Positions 20,603-31,661 of a stretch of DNA of 64,000 bases are shown in pieces; the stretch's first letter is position 1, and each line of letters starts with the position of its first letter. The notes beneath the pieces are model-generated. The model was not told the DNA's origin and ran no database searches. It saw nothing but the letters and a program-made list of their open reading frames with translations. Both the position numbers and the translations under genes were made by a program. The DNA is from Bacteroidota bacterium (GTDB lineage: Bacteria; Bacteroidota; Bacteroidia; Bacteroidales; FEN-979), in the NCBI GenBank assembly GCA_026391775.1, contig JAPLDK010000033.1, positions 19,803-83,802 of the forward strand. The letters are read 5' to 3'.

Positions 20603-21646
20603 TTACTTCTTAATTATCTTTTTAAACTCAAATGACATTCCATTGTCAAGTTGTATTACATAAACCCCCGGAGAAAAACTTCCTGTTTGTATAAGGGTTT
20701 TTTCTGTCACTGTCCCCTTGAAAACAACCTGACCCCTTGAATTCAGGATATCAAAACCTGTTTCTTCTTTGTTTCCGTGTGTTTCAATGGTTAATTCATT
20801 TGTCACGGGATTCGGGTACACTTTTATTGAGGTGTTGCTTTCGGCTGATGTTACCCCCGTAAGGTCAACATTGATAGTGTTTGAGGTATCTGAAATGCAA
20901 TCCAAAATTGTTACAATCACATAATAAGCACCGTTTTGAGTTACATCATAGGTTTGATTCGTTGCTCCGTTTATCAAACCGGTCTGATCATACCATTGAT
21001 TACCCGCTGGGGCATCTGAACTTAAAATATGCCCGTTTTGTGTAATTGATGGTGTGGGCGGTTTGGAAGGCGGGGAAACTGATAACGTATTTGTATGTGT
21101 CCATGTATGATTACCATCAGAACGAACCCAGTCATACGTTGCTATCTTATATCCCTCTCCGTACCATGGATCCATATAATATATGTTATTCCCTGATATT
21201 CCATGCCCTACCACAAAATGCCCGCCTCCCGAAGTCCATCCCCAGCGGATAATGAAAACCCTGTTCAGTTGAATATAGTAGGTTATGTCGGAAAGTGTCA
21301 GGTATGACCCATAACCATCATTGGAAATATTTGCAAAGTGGATCAATATATCCTGGATACTGCCGGGGTAGCCCCAGTTATAGTTCCAATAGTTACACCC
21401 GACGTTCGGATTAACGCAACAATCAGTGCTTCCGAAACTATGCCATGTTGCAACCGTACGTGTATATTCTGCAATGTCGCATTGAGCGGTAGTGGTACAA
21501 TAATAATCTAAAGCGCAAGCAGAAACACCGGCCCAACACCATTGATTCTGTTCCTGGGTTATTTCAGGAACATTCAATACCTGTCCTTTCAATTGAACGT
21601 GTACAATGAAAGTCAGTAATAATACAATACCTGCTATTTTTTTCAT
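20603..21646 (-). CDS. Secreted papain-like cysteine protease with T9SS type A sorting domain
   Basis: VPEITQEQNQWCWAGVSACALDYYC active-site Cys context, GGHFVVGHGI His context, C-terminal VYPNPVTNELTIETHGNKEETGFDILNSRGQVVFKGTV...KKIIKK. Confidence 0.8.
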   Translation of the reverse strand: MKKIAGIVLLLTFIVHVQLKGQVLNVPEITQEQNQWCWAGVSACALDYYCTTTAQCDIAEYTRTVATWHSFGSTDCCVNPNVGCNYWNYNWGYPGSIQDILIHFANISNDGYGSYLTLSDITYYIQLNRVFIIRWGWTSGGGHFVVGHGISGNNIYYMDPWYGEGYKIATYDWVRSDGNHTWTHTNTLSVSPPSKPPTPSITQNGHILSSDAPAGNQWYDQTGLINGATNQTYDVTQNGAYYVIVTILDCISDTSNTINVDLTGVTSAESNTSIKVYPNPVTNELTIETHGNKEETGFDILNSRGQVVFKGTVTEKTLIQTGSFSPGVYVIQLDNGMSFEFKKIIKK

Positions 21647-21648
21647 GG

Positions 21649-22269
21649 CTATTTATTTTTTATCATGTTAAAAATATCATGTAAATCAAACAACTTGTCT
21701 TTAGAGCCTTGTATGGGAATAAACTTTACTTGATTTCCTGATGATGCTTCTATCAGATAATCCGATCTGAGTTCATAAACCCTGAGTAATCCGCAGGTAT
21801 GATCCGATTTTTTGGCAAACAATTCCCTGGCGAGTACCCTTGCCCCAAAATCAGTGAGTGTATATTCTTCATTTACTTTAATGATGGTCAGCAAAGCACG
21901 GTACTCCTTATCAACTACAACAGGAACCCTCCATGTCGAAGTAAATACAATATTCGAGTCTTTGAGAGTGTAGACTCTAACAGGTGTATCAAACGTGATT
22001 TTTTGTAATTCCTCCCGGCTATTAAAACCATAATTCGCTAAACTGTTTCCTGGTATAGTTTCAATAAATGAATTGATTTGATTTTCCGTAATCTTTAGAA
22101 TGGAACCCGCTTCAGGATCCTGGGAAAGGGGTTTGAAAATGTTTCGGGCATCGCCTGCATGGGATAAGGCGGTTGTGGCAGTTTTATAGTCCTGTGAAAA
22201 AGCCATAGAATTTACAATTAATGCCACAATAAAAGTTAAAAAGAAAAATTTGATTTTTTTCATAGCCAT
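21649..22269 (-). CDS. Secreted hypothetical protein
   Basis: Internal start gives signal peptide MAMKKIKFFFLTFIVALIVNSMAFSQDYK; the longer ORF-track start overlaps the upstream kinase gene. Confidence 0.6.
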   Translation of the reverse strand: MAMKKIKFFFLTFIVALIVNSMAFSQDYKTATTALSHAGDARNIFKPLSQDPEAGSILKITENQINSFIETIPGNSLANYGFNSREELQKITFDTPVRVYTLKDSNIVFTSTWRVPVVVDKEYRALLTIIKVNEEYTLTDFGARVLARELFAKKSDHTCGLLRVYELRSDYLIEASSGNQVKFIPIQGSKDKLFDLHDIFNMIKNK

Positions 22270-22318
22270 TTGATTTACATTAATAGTTAAAGTTAATATG
22301 ACTCTCTTGCCATTGTAA

Positions 22319-24223
22319 TCAGTTGCCAGTAAGGGTAAAACTGAAAATTGTTCCCTTCCCGGGCTCGCTTTGGGCACTGATTGTGCCACCATGTTTTACA
22401 ATAATACGTTTAACTGTTGCAAGACCGATGCCACTGCCTTTGAAATGTTCATCGGTGTGCAACCGCTGGAAAGGAGTGAACAACTTCCCGGCCTGTCCCA
22501 TATCAAAACCAACGCCATTGTCCCGGATAAAAATAAACTTCCTGTTTTCAGTTAATTCGCTTCCGATGATAATTTCCGGATTTTCAACTTTACTGCTGTA
22601 TTTCCATGCATTATCGATAAGATTCTGAAGTGCAATATGAAGCAGCCGGAAATCGGCCTGAACTATAATGTTCTCTTCTATCCTGCAGGTATAGGTCTTT
22701 CCCGGATAAGTCAGTTTTAAATCCTCACAAATTTTTGCAGCCATATCACTCAGGTGGCAGGGCGCCCTGGTGACAGTCTGACGTGTGATCCTCGATAATG
22801 TAAGCAGGTCCTCGATAAGCCGGTTCATCAGCCCGGTTGATTCAGTAATATGTTTGAGTAGGTCTTTACCTGTGACATCAAGCAATATTTCATAATCATC
22901 CCTTAGGAACATGCACAAACTTTCGATCCTGCGCACAGGAGCCCTCAGATCGTGGGAAACCGAATAGGAGAATGCTTCCAGCTCCTGGTTGGTCGATTCC
23001 AGTTCTCCAAGAACCCTGGTAATTTCCTCCTTTTGCTCCTGGACCAGCAGGTAAGCTTTTCTCTGTCTTCGGCGGCTGTTGATAATAACAAACACGGCAA
23101 TGACCAGGATAATGATACCGAAAATCGCGCCAAAAATGATCACCATCTGCTGCCTGTTGTGCAATTTCAGCAATTCTACCTGCTTCTCCTTTAATTCCTC
23201 CTCATTTTTCCAGCTCAGAACCGAAGCTTTGCTTACAATCTGGGCCCCGTAAACACTGTCATAATCGATAAAGGCGGCGTTGAGATAACCGAGGGCCATG
23301 TCATTACGGCCCTTAGCTTTGTAAATATCCGACAATAACCTGTTGGCAGTGTAACTCTGGATCAGATAACCCAGTTCACACGAGACCTTAAGCCCTTCCA
23401 GAGCAAAAACCTCGGCTTCCCTGAGATATTGATTACGAAGAGAACCTGCATCCTGGCTTTGCCGTAACCTTATTCTGCCCAGTGTAGTGGAATTTTCTGC
23501 AACCATCCGGGTTGATCCTATGGCCTGGAAATATTCCAGCCCGGTCCTGATCAATGCATAAGCAGTATCCACCCTCGACTGTGCCATATACATATAACCA
23601 AACCTGTTGTTGACTATCATGATCTCCCCGCCCAGGTGATTTTCCTTGCTCATTTGCAGGTGGATCTGCATGTATTTCCCTGCCGAATCAAACTGGTCCA
23701 GGTTACGGTAATTGTTCCCGAGAGTCCCGTAGTTCCTGGCTTTCCATAAAATATCCCTGTTATAAGGCAATAAGGCAGTTGCTTTGCGCATATACTCTGC
23801 CGTAATCCCTTTGTCAAGATCTTTGTAGAGATAGGCAAGCATAAGGTAAGTGGCACAAAGGTGGTTGTTCTCCTTAAGGCTTTCGAAGATCGCCTCTGCC
23901 TTCAGAGCATGATCTATTGACTCTGGAAGCCTTGATAAAATATGATAAATAAACGTGAGGGAATAATGTGCCAGCCCTTGCCCGTACTGAAAATTTATCT
24001 TTTCGGCAAGCTGCAGGGCATCCAGTCCTGGGTTCAAAGCCTCCCTTGGATTGATATTCCGAAGTTCATAGCAAACTGTTGTGAGTATCTTTACTTTGTC
24101 GGTATCCTCTTTCATTCCGGGCAATTCTGCAATGAGTGAATCGATCAGCGGCCTGCCAACTTTTTGAGCATGGGTAAGCTGAAAAATTACCAAAGCCAGA
24201 AGGGTGAGTATGAGGTTCCTCAT
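22319..24223 (-). CDS. TPR-containing membrane sensor histidine kinase
   Basis: Signal peptide, TPR-like N-terminus, TM (VIIFGAIFGIIILVIAVFVII), FSYSVSHDLRAPVRRIESL H-box, GSGIGLATVKRIIVKHGG. Confidence 0.92.
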   Translation of the reverse strand: MRNLILTLLALVIFQLTHAQKVGRPLIDSLIAELPGMKEDTDKVKILTTVCYELRNINPREALNPGLDALQLAEKINFQYGQGLAHYSLTFIYHILSRLPESIDHALKAEAIFESLKENNHLCATYLMLAYLYKDLDKGITAEYMRKATALLPYNRDILWKARNYGTLGNNYRNLDQFDSAGKYMQIHLQMSKENHLGGEIMIVNNRFGYMYMAQSRVDTAYALIRTGLEYFQAIGSTRMVAENSTTLGRIRLRQSQDAGSLRNQYLREAEVFALEGLKVSCELGYLIQSYTANRLLSDIYKAKGRNDMALGYLNAAFIDYDSVYGAQIVSKASVLSWKNEEELKEKQVELLKLHNRQQMVIIFGAIFGIIILVIAVFVIINSRRRQRKAYLLVQEQKEEITRVLGELESTNQELEAFSYSVSHDLRAPVRRIESLCMFLRDDYEILLDVTGKDLLKHITESTGLMNRLIEDLLTLSRITRQTVTRAPCHLSDMAAKICEDLKLTYPGKTYTCRIEENIIVQADFRLLHIALQNLIDNAWKYSSKVENPEIIIGSELTENRKFIFIRDNGVGFDMGQAGKLFTPFQRLHTDEHFKGSGIGLATVKRIIVKHGGTISAQSEPGKGTIFSFTLTGN

Positions 24224-24358
24224 AGCAAAAACAATTTTGCCTGCTATACAAATGTAAGGAATAATTCATCAAAAAACACTATTCCGGAAAAGCAAATATG
24301 TGTAATTTAGCTGTATATTTGCATATTAAGGTACCTGATTATATTATATCAAAGGATC

Positions 24359-25111
24359 ATGTCTTCACAAAATGGAATTAATACATTCACAGCAATCATT
24401 GTTGATGATGAGCTTCATGGAAGGGAAAATCTTAAGAAGATCATTGAAACGTATTGCCCGGAGGTTGAAATCCTGGGCCTGGCCGAATCAGTTGTAAAGG
24501 CTAAGGAACTTGTAAGCGTTCTTAAGCCCGATGCCGTATTCCTTGATATCAATATGCCCGTACTCGACGGGTTTGACTTTCTTGCAGAGTACGATGAGCG
24601 GAATTTTTTGGTAGTATTTGTCAGTGCCCACGAGGAATTTGGGATCAATGCCGTGAAAGCCGGCGCAGCAGATTATATCCTAAAGCCCATAAATATCAAG
24701 GAGCTTAAACAGACTGTTAAAAAACTTCTGTTAATTCTGAATAAGTCCATAAAAGTTGAGACTTCCCATGATATTGAAAAACTAGTTATCCCTGCCTCTC
24801 ATGGATTTAATGTAATTGTTATTGATGAGGTAATACGTCTTGAAGCAGATGGATGTTATACAACCATTGTAATTAAAGGTGGAAAGAATACGGTTGTTTC
24901 CCGAACATTAAAAGATTTCGAGGATACCCTGCCAAAGGATAGATTTTTCAGAATTCACAAATCACATCTGATCAATCTGAAATATATTAAAGACTATTCA
25001 AACCTCAGCGGAAATCTTGTTACGATGACAGATGGCAGCAGTGTTGAATTATCCCGCAGGAAAGCACCGGAGTTTATACAAAAAATCAAATCAGTGCTGA
25101 AGTCAGTTTGA
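24359..25111 (+). CDS. LytTR-family response regulator
   Basis: Receiver (IIVDDELHGRENLKKII, VFLDINMPVLDGFDFL, DYILKPINIKELK) plus LytTR (VIRLEADGCYTTIVIKGGKNTVVSRTLKDFEDTLPKDRFFRIHKSHLINLKYI). Confidence 0.95.
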   Translation: MSSQNGINTFTAIIVDDELHGRENLKKIIETYCPEVEILGLAESVVKAKELVSVLKPDAVFLDINMPVLDGFDFLAEYDERNFLVVFVSAHEEFGINAVKAGAADYILKPINIKELKQTVKKLLLILNKSIKVETSHDIEKLVIPASHGFNVIVIDEVIRLEADGCYTTIVIKGGKNTVVSRTLKDFEDTLPKDRFFRIHKSHLINLKYIKDYSNLSGNLVTMTDGSSVELSRRKAPEFIQKIKSVLKSV

Positions 25112-25113
25112 AC

Positions 25114-28104
25114 ATGCCTTTAAAAAAACTTATACTTGCAATAATCCTCAGTCTCCCCTTTGCAGCACTTCATCCGCAAACACCTTCATATTATCATTAT
25201 ACCACAACAGACGGACTGGCTTCCTCAACGGTGTACAGTATAATCCAGGCCAGAGATGGTTTTATCTGGTTTGCCACGATAAATGGAATAAGTAAGTTTG
25301 ACGGAAAACGATTCACAACGTTCAGAACGAATGACGGTCTTAATTCGAATTCGATTATTTCTCTGGTGGAAGGACATAATGGTGAATTATATTTCGGGAA
25401 TTATGAAAAAGGAATAAATGTTTTAAGAAATGGGCGGATCGAAAACTATTGCAATGAAATTGACGGGAAAAGTTTTGCTACGTCTTATTTATTACTTGTC
25501 CCTGAGGGAAAAGATGAGCAAAAAATATTCGCTTATCGCACTCATGGGGTTATCAATTCTATCAGTGAAAAAAAACATGAGAGACTAAAAACTCATGGTA
25601 TCCAAACATCCCCCATTTATATAAACAGATTAGAGATATTAGCGAATAATGAAATTCTGGCTTTAACTCCAACCGGCCTGTACAGTTTCAAAAAGACCAG
25701 GTTAATAAAAATCCGGATTAAAAAGCTGCCTGACACAGAAGTTTTTTGTCTTGCCAATAGTTGCGACGGCAGCTATTATATTGGTACAAGGGGCATGATA
25801 TACAGAATAAAAAAAGATCAGGTAATTGGAAGGTATAAAATACCCTTAGCCGGTAACAATGATGTTTGCAATATGCTAATTGACAGGCATAATAACATCT
25901 GGTTTTCAGTAATGAATAAAGGGTTCTATTTAATTCCTCACGATTCGGAAAATATAAGTGATATCGGAGTTAAAATGGGGTTGGAGAATACTCTTGTAAC
26001 CAATTTCATGGAAGATAATGAAGGAAATATTTGGGTAAGTACCTATGGCAAAGGCGTGTTTTGTTTGAATAACCTGTATCTGAAAAGCTATAATGAAAAG
26101 GACGGATTGAGCAATAACAGTATTTATTCAATTGAGAAAGACAATTCGGGCAAATTACTGATAGGGACTTTTAACGGTCTGAATATTTTAGAAAACGGAA
26201 AGTTCAGCAATATCAAAAACAATTCGACAAAAACATTAACGGAATATATCTACAATATTAAAAAATCGGGTAATGAATTTTATATAAGCGGTGCATTTGG
26301 TGAAACCGGGGTTAAAAAAACTTCATACAAAGGTATAATCCTTAATCTTTTCGACCGGCCGTCATTCTGTAAAACATCTCATGATCTTTATTTGTTTGGA
26401 GGATCAGGGAATTACATTCTGGTTCAACAATCACTTGATTATAAACCCTCGGAAACATGCCATTTATATATCTTTGGAGATAGCCTGAATATAAATCGCA
26501 TTAACGAAATTTTTGAAGATTCGGAAAATAACATCTGGATAGCAACAGGCCTGGGTTTATGCAAAATCACCAAGGCATCTGACTCCTGTAAAGAATGGAA
26601 GAAATCATTTTTCCCCTCTGACCCGGTTCTGAATTCAAGAATCAATGCAATCTGCCAGGATAATAAAAAAAATATCTGGTTCGCTGGTGAAAAGGGAATA
26701 GCCAGCTATAACCCGGGAAATGATTCGGTTAAAACCTATACAAGTTTTAATGGGTATGATTTATCTTCAGCTACTTCTCTTATATCGGATAACAGGAACA
26801 GGATCTGGATCGGGAGTATGAATGGACTGTATCTGTTTGACAGGAGTTCTATCAGATATCTTAACCGTTTAACCGGGCTCCCTTCCGATGAAATCCTGTC
26901 ACTTTATTATGACAGCAAAATAAACTTTCTATATGTCGGGACCAGCAATGGAATTTCTTTCCTGGATGTAAATTTATTCGACAGCTATTCTCCTTCTCCA
27001 CCAAAGGTGAAAATTATCGACATTAAAGCTGGAGATTCGGTTTACACAAGCTATAATAATTTAGTTTTTGAGCCCGAACAACATGATGTATATATCGACT
27101 TCAAGGCATTAAACTTTTCTTCATCAGGCTCAGTAAAGTACGAATATAAATTAAATGATGATTGGACGGAAACCGGGTATGATTTCCTGAATTTCATCTC
27201 GTTGAAGAACGGACTTTACACTCTGCAGATCAGGGCTAAAATTCAAAATACCAGCTGGGGTGAACCATACATCCTCAGCTTTCGGATCCTGCCCCGCTTT
27301 GTTGAAACGATCTGGTTTGATCTCCTGATCATCGTAGTTTTTATACTCATTACTTTTTCTTTTGTAACATGGCGTCAGATAAGAAATAACGACAAAATGC
27401 GCAAGGAATTAGAACTGACTGAAAGGTTCAACAAGCTTGAGCATCAAGCCTTATCTGCAATGATGAACCCGCACTTTATTTCCAACTCACTTAATTCGGT
27501 GCAATATCTTATCAACAGCGGTAAATATGAAGAGGCCAATGATTACATTGCAATGATTGCCAAATTGATGCGGAAAAATCTTGATACAGCCGGAAGCGGA
27601 TTTATTCTCTTATCGGAAGAAATTATACGCCTGAAGCTTTATCTCGATCTTGAGAAGCTGAGATTTCAGGAGAGTTTCTCATATGAGATTATTACCGGGA
27701 CAGATGTTGATACAGGTTCAGTCATGATACCGAACATGATCATCCAGCCATTTATGGAAAATTCAATCTGGCACGGCATCATCAATTCAGGCAATAAAGG
27801 CCTTCTCACTGTTTCATTCACTTTTGAAGACGTGGAAATTGATACTGTTGTCAGCCGGTCATTGATTATTAAGGTTACAGATAATGGTATAGGAATTATA
27901 GAAGCAAAGAAGAATAAAAAGGAAGATCATATTTCAAAAGGGATACAAATTATTGAAGAGCGGCTCAGATTGTTGAGCACAAAAATGCAGCTTCCACAGC
28001 CCATCATGTTTGAAGATCTAAGCAGCCAGGATAACGATGCTCAGGGAACAGAAGTAATTATTTCCCTCCCTCCTCCGCTTTATAAAATTTCAATTCCGGG
28101 ATAA
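25114..28104 (+). CDS. Two-component regulator-propeller sensor kinase (LytS-type His_kinase)
   Basis: Multiple Reg_prop repeats (DNSGKLLIGTFNGLNIL, NNIWIATGLGLCKI), Y_Y_Y domain, TM, AMMNPHFISNSLNSVQYLINSGKYEEA. An ATG at 25114 is preferable to the TTG at 25108. Confidence 0.93.
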   Translation: MPLKKLILAIILSLPFAALHPQTPSYYHYTTTDGLASSTVYSIIQARDGFIWFATINGISKFDGKRFTTFRTNDGLNSNSIISLVEGHNGELYFGNYEKGINVLRNGRIENYCNEIDGKSFATSYLLLVPEGKDEQKIFAYRTHGVINSISEKKHERLKTHGIQTSPIYINRLEILANNEILALTPTGLYSFKKTRLIKIRIKKLPDTEVFCLANSCDGSYYIGTRGMIYRIKKDQVIGRYKIPLAGNNDVCNMLIDRHNNIWFSVMNKGFYLIPHDSENISDIGVKMGLENTLVTNFMEDNEGNIWVSTYGKGVFCLNNLYLKSYNEKDGLSNNSIYSIEKDNSGKLLIGTFNGLNILENGKFSNIKNNSTKTLTEYIYNIKKSGNEFYISGAFGETGVKKTSYKGIILNLFDRPSFCKTSHDLYLFGGSGNYILVQQSLDYKPSETCHLYIFGDSLNINRINEIFEDSENNIWIATGLGLCKITKASDSCKEWKKSFFPSDPVLNSRINAICQDNKKNIWFAGEKGIASYNPGNDSVKTYTSFNGYDLSSATSLISDNRNRIWIGSMNGLYLFDRSSIRYLNRLTGLPSDEILSLYYDSKINFLYVGTSNGISFLDVNLFDSYSPSPPKVKIIDIKAGDSVYTSYNNLVFEPEQHDVYIDFKALNFSSSGSVKYEYKLNDDWTETGYDFLNFISLKNGLYTLQIRAKIQNTSWGEPYILSFRILPRFVETIWFDLLIIVVFILITFSFVTWRQIRNNDKMRKELELTERFNKLEHQALSAMMNPHFISNSLNSVQYLINSGKYEEANDYIAMIAKLMRKNLDTAGSGFILLSEEIIRLKLYLDLEKLRFQESFSYEIITGTDVDTGSVMIPNMIIQPFMENSIWHGIINSGNKGLLTVSFTFEDVEIDTVVSRSLIIKVTDNGIGIIEAKKNKKEDHISKGIQIIEERLRLLSTKMQLPQPIMFEDLSSQDNDAQGTEVIISLPPPLYKISIPG

Positions 28105-28121
28105 GATACTCTGTCTTCTTT

Positions 28122-28184
28122 TACCAGTAAATCAGTTTTATATACCGTTAAATGAACAACACCTACCGCAGGTCTATCTGGTAT
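28122..28184 (+). promoter_or_regulatory. Array of three 21-bp-phased TACC(G/A) boxes (candidate LytTR operator)
   Basis: Units at 28122, 28143, 28164: TACCAGTAAATCAGTTTTATA / TACCGTTAAATGAACAACACC / TACCGCAGGTCTATCTGGTAT. Confidence 0.6.
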
Positions 28185-28239
28185 TGTGCTGGCATAGCAT
28201 TGTCAGTATTTTTGGCTAAAATTCAAGTATAATCTTGAA

Positions 28240-28839
28240 ATGAAGAACTTAATGATCATATTGACCTTAATGACATCATTCATTATTAGTTGTAATATGA
28301 CTTTTTTGAATCACAAAGACTATAAGATCAAGTTAAAGGATTTTGAATGGAATATAAAAATTGAAGGACAGTGCGGCGAGATCTACGTAAAAGGATCAAA
28401 CTTTATTTGCGGTAGAAACTATGACTCAACCTTCATCGAGATATCCTCAACCAATGGCGCTATTTTGGACACTTTACATCCTTATACGGTTGAGAAAGAA
28501 AGGGAGTGTACGATTCTTGACAAGGCAAGTGAATATAAAAACGGCTATTCATTACATAATGTTCCTGTTGACAAAGAGAAATATTTAAAAGTTACTTTGA
28601 AAGTATTCGACCGGCAATACCGTGGCGACGACGAAACATATTACCTGATCATTACCACCCTTACAAATCAAGAGTTTACAATTCTTTTCAGCCGTAAACA
28701 ATTTCCTTCGATCGATGATATTACCTATTTTAAGGACGGCAAGTTTATAATGACTTATAATGGGGAAGCTGGCTACGACCAGCATAAATATTCAATCCAT
28801 ATTGGATTGTTTGACCTGGAGAAAATAATCAAAGAATGA
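28240..28839 (+). CDS. Predicted lipoprotein, unknown function
   Basis: MKNLMIILTLMTSFIISCNMTF signal peptide with lipobox-like Cys; ATGA overlap with the next gene. Confidence 0.7.
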   Translation: MKNLMIILTLMTSFIISCNMTFLNHKDYKIKLKDFEWNIKIEGQCGEIYVKGSNFICGRNYDSTFIEISSTNGAILDTLHPYTVEKERECTILDKASEYKNGYSLHNVPVDKEKYLKVTLKVFDRQYRGDDETYYLIITTLTNQEFTILFSRKQFPSIDDITYFKDGKFIMTYNGEAGYDQHKYSIHIGLFDLEKIIKE

Positions 28840-30425
28840 GAAAAATAAAGATTGTACTGATCGTGCTGATGTTTGTCTTTTACGGATATGGTTTTTCTCA
28901 GTCTCAACAAACTGAACAAAACATGAAAACAAAAATTAGTCAGGAAGAGCGAATTGCAGTTCTTGAAAAGCGGATTGCAGATGCCGGGGATGATTTTGTC
29001 TCACTGACAACAGCGGAATATGATCTCCTGCTTTCACAAGCTGTCGGTGACATTGAAGGGTTTGAGCCGCTCGCTACGATAATGGGGGGAATTATGGTTG
29101 GTTATGGATTTCCCGACGGACCAAAAATTTATAAAACCGACATACAAACCATTTTCCCAAACATTCCCAACATTAGTGAGGGAGAAGTGTTTGTAATTTT
29201 TGATCATGTGAAAGGCAGCAATGGCCTTGATTATCTTGACCGGGAAAGCAATACTGAAATAAAGGCGGATAGCAGCTACCCGGAGAATGACTTTACTCAA
29301 CTTAAACTTTACATCAAGGCTGCCGGTTCGAAATCGTATTTGTTTGGAAGCCGGTATGTTAATTTACGGGATCCTTCTGACAGTATTACGGTTCGGGTTC
29401 TTGGAGCTCTCGGCGGAGAAGTCGTGCTTGGGGCAGTCTCAGGAAAAGTTGTCATGGAACTTCCGACAAACATTACCGGTCTTACATTAGCGAAAGAAGA
29501 TATCGGTATCGAGAAATCATTTGCCGGGGGATTGATCACCCTGAAAGAAATCACGGACGACAAGATTTCCTTTCAGTTTAAAGGTGATCGCAGGATGATA
29601 TATTCATGGAATGCATATGATAATGCAAATGCGATCCTTGAAATAAAGGATGTTCTTATAAAAGATGAACTTCATACCTTATATGCCGAGAACCCAAAGT
29701 CAATGAAAATTTACCAATCAGAAGTTGTCCGCAAGGAATATCCCTTTGCTTTCGGCAACGAGGATCAAACTGCCCCAAAGGAAGCTTCTCCTGCATGGCC
29801 GGAGAAGATTTCTCCTGCAACGCCAATTGTTTACCTCGAAAACAATGATCCGATTGCAATAGCCATTAAAGGACGGGCATTAACTGATCTCAAACAGTCA
29901 GTAAATAAAGCAGACCCGGAGTCTCCTGAAAATAAATTAATTGCCGCGCAAGTGGCAGCATGGCCCCTGGACAAGCAAAATCAATTGCATGAAGCATTTG
30001 AAAAATCAATCAATGATTATCCGGTTCAGACACATTTAAATGTTAAGATATTCAACGCCGGGACTTTTTTCATGGTTTTCAGTGATTTTGGAAAGATGGA
30101 TCAGAAAAAGATGGCAGAGGAGTATGATATTCGCGTTCAAAGCCTCGGCGGGGATAACTATACAGCCGAGTTTTGGGAAGATTCAGAAACACATGCTCTG
30201 GCTGTTGCAAATAACACGAATGTTGAAGCCATAGAAGTTGTGAAAGAACTTATCAGGTTATCCAGTGGTAAGGAGTCTGTTTCTGATGAAGATGGCATTA
30301 AAACCACTAAAATGGTGGCTTTGCGATATACAAAAATGATGGCTTTGCTTTATACCTTAGAAAAGGATGGCTCGGTTTCTTTTCACGACCCGTTTCAGCC
30401 GATGATGGATTTTATCAAACAATAA
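28836..30425 (+). CDS. Secreted protein of unknown function with a C-terminal domain shared with 33199..34266
   Basis: Signal peptide (MRKIKIVLIVLMFVFYGYGFSQ); C-terminal ~190 aa align by eye with the ORF at 33199. Confidence 0.75.
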   Translation: MRKIKIVLIVLMFVFYGYGFSQSQQTEQNMKTKISQEERIAVLEKRIADAGDDFVSLTTAEYDLLLSQAVGDIEGFEPLATIMGGIMVGYGFPDGPKIYKTDIQTIFPNIPNISEGEVFVIFDHVKGSNGLDYLDRESNTEIKADSSYPENDFTQLKLYIKAAGSKSYLFGSRYVNLRDPSDSITVRVLGALGGEVVLGAVSGKVVMELPTNITGLTLAKEDIGIEKSFAGGLITLKEITDDKISFQFKGDRRMIYSWNAYDNANAILEIKDVLIKDELHTLYAENPKSMKIYQSEVVRKEYPFAFGNEDQTAPKEASPAWPEKISPATPIVYLENNDPIAIAIKGRALTDLKQSVNKADPESPENKLIAAQVAAWPLDKQNQLHEAFEKSINDYPVQTHLNVKIFNAGTFFMVFSDFGKMDQKKMAEEYDIRVQSLGGDNYTAEFWEDSETHALAVANNTNVEAIEVVKELIRLSSGKESVSDEDGIKTTKMVALRYTKMMALLYTLEKDGSVSFHDPFQPMMDFIKQ

Positions 30426-30437
30426 TGAATCCCGGTC

Positions 30438-31661
30438 ATGACGATAAATTGGGTTGGGGGGATGTTGAGCGTACTTGTGCTGGGCTTGCTTTTGCTTGCC
30501 GGATTTATGTTGCAAAATTCTGTTCGTTTGCTGATTACTGGTAAAAGAGTTGAAGGCGTTGTCGTTGGAATGGATACGTCTTCACGCTTATCCGGCTCAT
30601 CAACAGATACTCCATTAAAATCGCCAATGGTTGAATTTTCAGTATCAACCGGAGAACGGATCAGGGTCAGCGGCCGGTCTTATTCCGAGTCACCATCAAT
30701 TCGTGTGGGAGACCTGGTCACCGTAGCATACAGCCCTTCAAATCCCCGGAATGCACAGTTGCTCCTATGGAGTGATTTCCCTCTCGTTCCGGCTGGTTTT
30801 GTCCTTGGCTTTATTGCTATTATATTATTAATATGGGTATCGGGTATACTCATATCGGGGAACTCGAAAATGGATGATCCCTTCCATCTTTTGCCTGCCC
30901 TTATTTCTCACTTTCGTCTGAATCCTGTTCGCTTTCCAGCCCTTTTTATCTTATCTATAGCTATTCCTGCGTGCGGACTCGGGACGTATTTAACTTTAAA
31001 GACAGCAATCGGGCTTCGTTCCGAGGGCATCAGGGCAACCGGCCATGTAGTCGGATCCCAAAGAGTGACGTCTTCCCTGAGCGATGGCAGTACAGGAAGC
31101 GGTGTGTTTCCTATGATCACTTTTAAAGATGCATCCGGCGCACCACACATAATCCGCAGATCGCTGGCTAAACCCTTGTCCCGGCTTAAACCAGGCGATG
31201 AGGTAGAGGTCATTTATCCTGCACGTCACCCTGAGCAGGGTGTTGTGAACACCTGGGACGAGTTTTGGCCGCCTCCTCTCTTTTTTGGATTTATGATGCT
31301 CGCGTTTATTATTATATTTCGTATTGTGTTCAGCAGAGCCAGCGTCACCTCAAACAGTAATCCGGGAAGTGAGAAGAAACTGAGGAAATCCGGCGTCCAG
31401 GCTGTTGCGACGGTGATTGAAGCGAATGTTAACACTCACTTACTCCATTATAGGATCGATAAGGAGACGGAAATGCCTGCGGCAAAGTCAAATGATTTTA
31501 TAACGCTTGAGATCAGTCTTTCGGATTGGGAACCATCGCAATCCGAAGCGTTAATTATTAAAGACAATCTTGCCCCGGCCTTCGAAAAGCTCATGACCGG
31601 GATCATGAACCTGCCCAAACCACTTCCCAAGCTTATTCAAGGCATCGATTGGAATGATTGA
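30438..31661 (+). CDS. Membrane protein with two DUF3592-like units
   Basis: Two copies of 'G.V...........P.(V/I)xFxxxxGxxxxxxxR....SxxxxGDxVxVxYxPxxPxxxxxx' flanked by TM helices. Confidence 0.65.
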   Translation: MTINWVGGMLSVLVLGLLLLAGFMLQNSVRLLITGKRVEGVVVGMDTSSRLSGSSTDTPLKSPMVEFSVSTGERIRVSGRSYSESPSIRVGDLVTVAYSPSNPRNAQLLLWSDFPLVPAGFVLGFIAIILLIWVSGILISGNSKMDDPFHLLPALISHFRLNPVRFPALFILSIAIPACGLGTYLTLKTAIGLRSEGIRATGHVVGSQRVTSSLSDGSTGSGVFPMITFKDASGAPHIIRRSLAKPLSRLKPGDEVEVIYPARHPEQGVVNTWDEFWPPPLFFGFMMLAFIIIFRIVFSRASVTSNSNPGSEKKLRKSGVQAVATVIEANVNTHLLHYRIDKETEMPAAKSNDFITLEISLSDWEPSQSEALIIKDNLAPAFEKLMTGIMNLPKPLPKLIQGIDWND

